A stretch of 64,000 nt of DNA from Monodelphis domestica (lineage: Eukaryota > Chordata > Mammalia > Didelphimorphia > Didelphidae): assembly GCF_027887165.1 (NCBI RefSeq), contig NC_077232.1:13541255-13605254 (forward strand). Direction: 5' to 3'. Both the position numbers and the translations under genes were made by a program. The notes beneath the pieces were generated by a model. The model saw nothing but the letters and a program-made list of their open reading frames with translations. It was not told where the DNA came from and did not search any database. Shown one piece after another: positions 57,347-64,000 of this stretch. Within the stretch, counting starts at the first letter, position 1. The number at the start of each line of letters is the position of its first letter.

Positions 57347-57392
<46 letters not shown>
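57315..57392. repeat. (AT)n microsatellite
   Basis: Long alternating AT/TA tract with a few interruptions, next to the old L1 on its right. Confidence 0.95.
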
Positions 57393-57394
<2 letters not shown>

Positions 57395-57479
57395 GTCCAG
57401 TATAGCTCCAAGAATTTGTAGTGTGTACTGTTCCTAGAAATCCAGACAGGCTAAACTAACTTGAGGGTAACTGAAAAGC

Positions 57480-59480
57480 CTCAAAACTATCAATGAGTTA
57501 GAAGAATGTCTGTTCCTGGCAGAGAGACAATAAAGTAATATGAATACTAAATACATATGTACCAAATAGTATCACATACAAATATTTAAAAGTTCATTAT
57601 AAGAGAAAATTGTGAATAAAAATATGTTAGTAGGGGACCTCAGCCTTTCCCTCTTAAAACTACATAAATTTAATCAGAAAATAAAGAAGAAAAGAATAAA
57701 GTATGTGAATAGAATTTTAGAGAATTTCAATATGATAAAACATGGAAGGAAATCAAATGGGAATTGTAGGAATCTTTTCCCTCAGCTGTATATCACATAT
57801 TCTTAAAAACTTGCAATGCTTTTAACTGACCAAAAATATATAACCAAGTAAAGAAAAGTAGAATTTTTAAAGTCTCATTTTCAGACCATGATGTAATAAA
57901 ATTTTATACTCTATAAGGAGCTACTGAAACAGAGACTCTAAATTAGTTAGATCCTATAAATCTAATCCTAAAGAATGAGCGGGTCAAAGAACAAATCGTT
58001 GGAAAGATAATAGCATTAAAGGAAATGAAAACAATTAGACAACATATAAAAATTTATGGGTCAGCACCAAAGCAGTATTTAGGAAAATAATTATATCTCT
58101 CAATACCTCAATTAAAGTAGAGAAAATAAAAGTCAATGAATTGGGCAATTGTTTTTGGAAAAGAAAAAAGCAAAAGATAAAATATAGATGAATTTTTTAA
58201 TTTAAGAAAAATGTAAAATGGCCAATAACCACAATGAAAGGGGGAATTTTTTCCCAAAGAAGATGAAATTATAGCTATTATTAGGAATCCTTTTGCCCAA
58301 TTATATGCTCATATTCAAAGTGAAATGTAAGTGAAATTGTTTGTTGGATAAAAATCCTTATTTGACAAAATTGCTGGGAAAACTGGAAAGTAGTTTAGCA
58401 GAAATGAGGTATAATCAACAGCTAACACCATATTGAAAGATATGGTAAAACTAATTTAGATAAACATGATAACACAAGCTAAATCAGGTAGCATGGAAAA
58501 CTTTACCTATGAGATCTATGTATAAGTGAAGAATCTATGGCCAAACAAGATATAGAGCATTAAAATATGTAAAACTGATAATATTGATTATATCAAAATA
58601 AAATGATTTCAAAGAAATGGGGTGAATATAACTAGGATGAAGAGGAAAGCAGCAAAGTGGGTGGGGGAAATTTATAGCAGATTTCTCTGAAAAAGAACAT
58701 TTTTCCTGAAATATTTAGAGCCCTAAGTCATTTCTAAGAATACCAATCATTCCCAAATTCATAAATGATCAAAGGATTTGAACATGTAATTTTCAGATGT
58801 AAGAATTAAAGCTGTAGATAAATATCTGAATACTACTCTTAAATTAGTATTATTAAAGAAATGCAAATTAGAGCAAATGTGAGCTACCCCTTCACACCTT
58901 CCAGATACTAATGTGACAGAAAAGGAATATGACAAATGTTGGAGCATATTTGGAAAAATTGGGACACTAACACTCTTATTGTTGTTTTGAATTGTTCCAA
59001 CCCCTCTAGAGAAGAATTTGAAGCTGTATCCAAGGAGTTGTAAAACTATACCTATTCTTTTACCCAGCAATATCACGATTCTATCTATTACCTAATGAGA
59101 TCAAAGGAAGAGAATAAAAGACCTTTACATACCAAAATATTAAAGAAACTCTTTTTTGTGATTGCAAAAAATTGGAAATGAAAGTATTGCCCATCAAATG
59201 GGAAATAGCTGAATAAATTGGGCTATATGATTTTGATGGAATCCTATAGGGGTATAAGAAATGATGAGTAGGATGCTTTTAGAAAATCCCAGGATGATTA
59301 GTGGGAATGATGCAGAATGAAGCGAGCAGAAACTGGAGAATATTTTTATAGTAGTTTATAGAAATATTAGCAACATTGATGGTTACATGTGTATGACAAC
59401 TATTCTCAGAAATACAATGCTTCACGGTAATCTATAAGAAGAAAATTTCCTCATTTCTATTAGTATAAGAATCTCTTTAG
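57480..59480 (+). mobile_element. Ancient L1, plus strand
   Basis: The open frame 57,612-57,806 contains LVGDLSLSLLKLHKFNQKIKKKR, a decayed L1 endonuclease segment. Further on, 58,870-59,080 ('gacagaaaaggaatatgacaaatgttgg', 'attgggacactaacac') matches the reverse complement of the L1 ORF2 3' part at 60,740-60,870. Bases 59,140-59,380 match its 3' end. It is internally shortened and heavily mutated. Confidence 0.7.
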
Positions 59481-59629
59481 TTTGATACCTTGTAACACTG
59501 TGATTTGAGAGTAAGAATTTAGTCTCATGCAAATATCTGTGTATATAACCAGATTAGGCAAGTAGTTATAGGATACTAAGTGGGTAATTAAAGTTATTAA
59601 GTTATTTATATTGTTAGAATAATTTTAAG

Positions 59630-60030
59630 TGTATTATATTAATCATAAGTGAGTTATTATGTTAATCCATTCACAAGGTACTCTGAGCAAGGTAGCTCAC
59701 ACAGGAACCAGGGGATCACCTGAAGGCTCTGGAGCTCTAGAAACCCCAGCTCCAGAAGGAGCTCCAGAAACCCTGATAGCTCTTTGAAGCTCCTCAGAGC
59801 TCAGGAAATCGCCTTCTACACCTCTTGGAGGCCTCCTGAAGGGGCCAGGGAAATGTGGAGGTTAGGGGTAAGGATGGGGTTAGGTACAGACAGGAAACTA
59901 TAAAAGCACGTGCAATTTGCAAAATGGTGCTCCAGATTTTGAATTGGGAGGAAACCTGCAGACTTCTGGCCATGTGATTTCTTTTGTCACAATAAAGCCA
60001 GATCTTTACTCAGAAGGGTCTTTCAGCATC
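59630..60030 (+). mobile_element. LTR with TATA box and poly(A) signal
   Basis: GC-richer block with CTATAAAAG at 59,898-59,906, AATAAA at 59,991-59,996 and an end ...TTTCAGCA. The TATA to AATAAA spacing fits an LTR. It includes a GAGCTC-rich direct-repeat stretch at 59,725-59,815 ('agctccagaaggagctccag'). The 5' edge may lie further left, near 59,490. No internal retroviral sequence is attached. Confidence 0.6.
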
Positions 60031-60354
60031 TATTTTTTTTAAATTTTATAATATTTTATTTGATCATTTCCATGCATTATTCATTAAAGATAAAGATCAT
60101 TTTCTTTTCCCTCCCCCTCACCCCCCGTAGCTAATGCGTGATTCCACTGGGTATCAGATGTGTTCTTGATTCGAACCCATTGACATGTTGTTAATATTTG
60201 CATTAGAGTGTTCGTTTAGAGTCTCTCCTCTGTCATGTCCCCTCAACCACTGTAGTCAGGCAGTTGCTTTTCCTCGGTGTTTCTACTCCCACAGTTTTTC
60301 CTCTGCTTATGGATAGTGTTTTTCTCCTAGATCCCTGCAGATTGTTCAGGGACA

Positions 60355-61032
60355 TTATACCGCCACTAATGGAGAAGTCCATATCATTCCATTATACCAC
60401 AGTGTATTAGTCTCTGTGTACAATGTTATCCTGATTCTGCTCCTCTCACTCTGCATCACTTCCTGGAGGTTGTTCCAGTCTCCATGGAATTCCTCCATTT
60501 TTTTATTCCTTTTAGCACAATAGTATTCCATCACCAACATATACCACAATTTGTTCAGCCATTCCCCAATTGATGGGCATCCCCTCATTTTCCAATTTTT
60601 GTCCACCACAAAGAGCACAGCTATGAATATTTTTGTATGAGTCTTTTTGTCCATTATCTCTTTGGGGTACAGACCCAGTAGTGCTATGGCTGGATGGAAG
60701 GGTAGACATTCTTTTATCATCCTTTGGGCATAGTTCCAAATTGCCCTCCAGAATGGTTGGATCAGTTCACAACTCCACCAGCAATGAATTAATGTCCCTA
60801 CTTTGCCACATCCCCTCCAGCATTCATTACTTTCCTTTGCTATCATGTTAGCCAATCTGCTGGGTGTGAGGTGATACCTCTGAGTTGTTTTGATCTGTAT
60901 CTCTCTGATTATAAGAGATTTAGAACACTTCTTCATGTGCTTATTAATAGTTTTGATTTCTCTATCTGAAAACTGCCTATCCATGTCCCTTGCCTGTTTA
61001 TTATTTGAAGAATGGCTTGGTTTTTTGTACAA
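60355..61032 (-). pseudogene. L1 ORF2 C-terminal part
   Basis: 225-codon frame covering the end of L1 ORF2. It has the cysteine-rich motif CWRGCGKVGTLIHCWWSC, which contributes to nucleic-acid binding, and ELIQPFWRAIWN after it. It is separated from upstream parts by frameshifts at about 61,030-61,360. Confidence 0.85.
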
Positions 61033-61363
61033 TTGATTTAGCTCTCTATAAATATGAGTAATTAAACCTTTGTCAGAGGTTTTTATGAAGATTTTTCCCC
61101 AATTTGTTTTTTCCCTTCTGATTTTAGTTACATTGGTTTTGTTTGTACAAAAGCTTTTTAATTTGATGTAGTCGAAATTATTTATTTTTCATTTTGTGAT
61201 TCTTTCTATGTCTTGCTTGGTTTTAAAGTATTTCCCCTCCCAAAGGTCTGACATGTATACTATTTTGTGTTTACCCAATTTACTTATGGTTTCCTTCTTT
61301 ATGTTTAAGTCATTCACCCACTTTGAATTTATCTTGGTGTAGGGTGTGAGGTGTTGATTATTC

Positions 61364-61807
61364 CTAATCTCTCACACACTGTCTTCCAATTTTCCCAGCA
61401 GTTTTTATTGAATAGTGGATTTTTGTCCCAAAAGCTGGGATCTTTGGGTTTATCATATACTGTCTTGCTGAGGTCGCTTGTACCCAGTCTATTCCCCTGA
61501 TCCTCCTTTCTGTCTCTTGGCCAGTACCAAATTGTTTTGGTGACCACTGCTTTATAATATAGTCTGAGATCTGGGACTGCAAGACCCCTGTCCTTTGTAT
61601 TTTTTTTTTCATTATTTCCCTGGATATCCTTGATCTTTTGTTATTCCAAATGAACTTTGTTATGGTTTTTTCTAAATCAGTAAAGAAATTTTTTGGGAAT
61701 TCAATGGGTATGGCTCTAAATAGATGAATAAGTTTGGGTAGGATGGTCATTTTTATTATATTGGCTCGTCCTATCCATGAGCAGTTAATGTTTTTCCAAT
61801 TGCTCAA
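61364..61807 (-). pseudogene. L1 ORF2 thumb-region part
   Basis: 147-codon frame with WIGRANIIKMTILPKLIHLF, the region just after the reverse-transcriptase core of L1 ORF2. It is followed by frame breaks. Confidence 0.85.
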
Positions 61808-61942
61808 GTCTAGTTTTAGTTGTGTGGCGAGTGTTTTGTAGTTGTGTTCATATAGTTCCTGTGTTTGTCTCGGGAGATAGATTCCTAGGTATTTTATTTT
61901 GTCTAAGGTGATTTTGAATGGGATTTCCCTTTCTAGTTTTTG

Positions 61943-62569
61943 CTACTGAGTTGTGTTGGAGATATATAGAAATGCTGATGACTTATGTGGATTTATTTTG
62001 TATCCTGCAACTTTGCTAAAGTTGTTGATTATTTCGATTAGCTTTTTGGTTGAATCTCTAGGATTCTTTAAGTAGACCATCATGTCTTCTGCAAAGAATG
62101 ATAACTTGGTCTCCTCCTTGCCTATTTTGATGCCTTCAATTTCTTTTTCTTCTCTAATTGCTACTGCTAGTGTTTCTAGTACAATGTCAAATAGTAGAGG
62201 TGATAATGGGCATCCTTGTTTCACTCCTGATCTTATTGGGAATGCATCTAGTTTATCCCCACTGCAGATGATATTAGCTGATGCTTTTAGATATATACTC
62301 TTTATTATTTTTAGGAAAGACCCTTGTATTCCTATGCTTTCTAGTGTTTTTAATAGGAATGGGTGTTGTATTTTATCAAAGGCTTTTTCTGCGTCTCTTG
62401 AGATAATCATGTGGTTTTTGTTGGTTTGCTTGTTGATGTGGTCAATTATGTGGATGGTTTTCCTAATATTGAACCAGCTCTGCATCCCTGGTATAAATCC
62501 TACTTGATCATGGTGGATGACCCTTCTGATCACTTTCTGGAGTCTTTTTGCTCTTTGGCTGCATCCCAA
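61943..62569 (-). pseudogene. L1 ORF2 reverse-transcriptase core part
   Basis: 208-codon frame of the L1 reverse transcriptase, which copies L1 RNA at the nicked target. It has [12 protein letters not shown], motif A region [13 protein letters not shown], motif [15 protein letters not shown], and at motif C FAED in place of the usual FADD. This loses one of the two metal-binding aspartates. The N-terminal fingers and the linker to the endonuclease are missing at the left end of the frame. Confidence 0.85.
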
Positions 62570-63426
62570 AAGTTTTGAAAGGATGTCTTGTCATTGTCAT
62601 TTTCCTCGATGAAATTATTAATTATTTCTATGATTTCTTCTCTAACTAAACAATTTTGGAGTATCATATTATTTAATTTCGAATTAGTTTTTGATTTGGT
62701 TTTCCATGTATCATTACTGATCATTATTTTTATTACCTTGTGATCTGAAAAGCCTGCATTTATTATTTCTGCTTTTCTGCATTTGTGTGCCATGTTTCTG
62801 TGACCTAATGTATGATCAATCTTTGTGAATGTGCCATGTGGTGCTGAGAAGAAGGTGTATTCCTTTTTATACCTATTTATTTTTCTCCATATGTCTATTA
62901 ATTCTATTTTTTCTAAGATTTCATTCACTTCTTTTACCTCTTTCTTTTTTATTTTTTGATTTGATTTATCTAAATTTAATAATGGTTGGTTCAAGTCTCC
63001 CACTAATATGGTTTTACTGTCTGTTTCTTCCTTCAATTCTCCTAGTTTCTCCATTAGAAATTTGGGTGCTATATTATTTGGTGCATACATGTTGATTAGT
63101 GATATTTCCTCATTATCTAAAATCCCTTTTAACAAAATATAATTACCTTCCCTATCCCTTTTGATCAGGTCTATTTTTGCTTTGGCTTTGTCAGATATCA
63201 TGATTGCCACTCCTGCCTTCTTTCTGTTGGTTGAGGCCCAAAAAGTCTTACTCCATCCTTTAACTCTAACCTTGTGGATATCAACCCGCCTCATGTGTGT
63301 TTCTTGAAGACAACATATGGTAGGGTTTTGGATTCTAATCCATTCTGCTATTTGTCTACATTTTATGGGTGAGTTCATCCCATTCTCGTTCAAAGTTATG
63401 ACTGTCATTTGTGGATTCCCTGGCAT
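62530..63426 (-). pseudogene. L1 ORF2 endonuclease domain
   Basis: 298-codon frame starting at the ORF2 ATG. It is an APE-type endonuclease with TLNENGMNSP, CLQETHM, GDLN (usually GDFN) and SDHKVI near the end, so most catalytic positions are present. The frame ends at [12 protein letters not shown], where about 780 bp of the usual linker is missing (length recalled from related L1s). It is joined directly to the reverse-transcriptase part in another frame. Confidence 0.85.
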
Positions 63427-64000
63427 TATGATATCCTGCCCTAATTCTAACTTTCTTCTTCAGCTCTACCTTTTAGTCCAGTGATTTACTTTAAATCAGT
63501 CACCCTTGTCCCCTCCCTTGATATGTTTCCTTTTTTAGTCCCTCCCTTTTTGTTCCATTCCCCTCCCCCCTCTCTTTCCCTCCCCTTTTGTTTTCCCTTC
63601 TCCCTACCCTTGTTGGGTAAGATAGAATTCAAGATCCCAATGGATCTGGGTGTTTTTCCCTCTCAGAGTTGATTTCCCTGAGATTAAAATTTAAGTAAAA
63701 ATTCTCTTCCTCTTCTTCTTATAGGAGTTTCCTTCCCCTCCCCTTCCCATGTGAATATTTGTGTGAGAAAGATTATTTTATTTGGTCTTTCTTTTCCCCC
63801 TATTTACACATAACATTTTACCCACATGGTAGTATATATAGATTGATATAAATGTAGTCCTTATAGAAAAGAGTTTGAGTAAAAGAAGAAGATAACATTT
63901 TTCTCCTTTTCCCTTTCCTTCATATTTACCTTTTCAGGTATTCCATGCTCTTTGTTTTTCGGTGTCGAACTTTCCACAGAGCTCTGGTCTTTTCTTTGCA

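Larger units (their letters stand above)
60031..64000 (-). mobile_element. Long L1, runs off the window end
   Basis: Minus-strand L1. It has the poly(A) tail as a T run near 60,034-60,041, the 3' UTR to about 60,350, ORF2 from 60,355 to 63,426, the inter-ORF tract 63,430-63,930 and the last codons of ORF1 from about 63,938 to the window edge. It is the least decayed L1 here, but ORF2 has frameshifts, an internal deletion and a changed catalytic residue. Confidence 0.9.

Noticed and set aside
1..64000. CRISPR arrays, tRNA or rRNA genes, bacterial-style systems
   Set aside because: None seen. Tandem repeats are microsatellites, and the tRNA-like boxes belong to SINEs.
52061..64000. V2R exon 3 or seven-helix exon downstream of copy E
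   Set aside because: I looked for the long extracellular and transmembrane exon frames on both strands. Only L1, LTR and intron sequence was found.

Overview
This is nuclear DNA from a marsupial, most likely a didelphid opossum close to Monodelphis (inference). It is AT-rich and intron-rich, with no bacterial-style gene packing. It is full of marsupial LINE-1 (L1) sequence, tRNA-type SINEs with CORE-like 'gaggccagattt' bodies, gammaretrovirus-like endogenous retroviruses (ERVs), and a hAT transposon end that resembles the SPIN family as I remember it. The only host genes I recognise are pieces of vomeronasal type-2 receptors (V2R, class C pheromone receptors).

The window holds five related copies of the V2R 5' region, called A to E here. 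Each has about 1 kb of shared upstream sequence and exon 1 (signal peptide and start of the mature protein). B, D and E also keep the 292-bp exon 2, which starts the extracellular ligand-binding lobe. Copy A (about 1-9,000, +) has a stop in exon 1 and has lost exon 2. Copy B (11,290-26,200, +) has a frameshift in exon 1 but a clean exon 2. Copy C (27,700-31,250, - strand) is inverted, frameshifted and has no exon 2. Copy D (34,330-46,560, +) has a truncated exon 1 and a mutated exon 2 splice acceptor. Copy E (48,605-54,450, +) has intact exons 1 and 2 with matching splice phases. No exon 3-6 (rest of the ligand-binding domain, cysteine-rich region, seven-helix domain) was found, so E is either a fragment or continues past base 64,000 beyond a large L1 block.

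Mobile elements break up every copy. The upstream part of A carries L1 pieces and a possible LTR (361-4,865), and its intron carries an LTR (6,886-7,581). The upstream part of B carries a minus-strand ERV with gag remnants (11,867-13,847 plus an LTR to 17,563), itself split by an L1 with target-site duplication (13,848-16,866). The upstream part of D carries a minus-strand, gammaretrovirus-like provirus (35,549-41,928) with two LTRs, a 4-bp target duplication, a proline-tRNA-like primer site and a heavily rearranged interior. Between D and E lies DNA-transposon material (46,790-48,604). From 54,525 to the end the sequence is almost all L1 with one LTR.

Nothing here is an operon-like or novel defence system. 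The main interest is the birth, inversion and decay of a V2R cluster, a shared TATA-like promoter block, and several odd mobile-element structures. Repeat edges are read by eye and are accurate to a few tens of bases unless target-site duplications are given.
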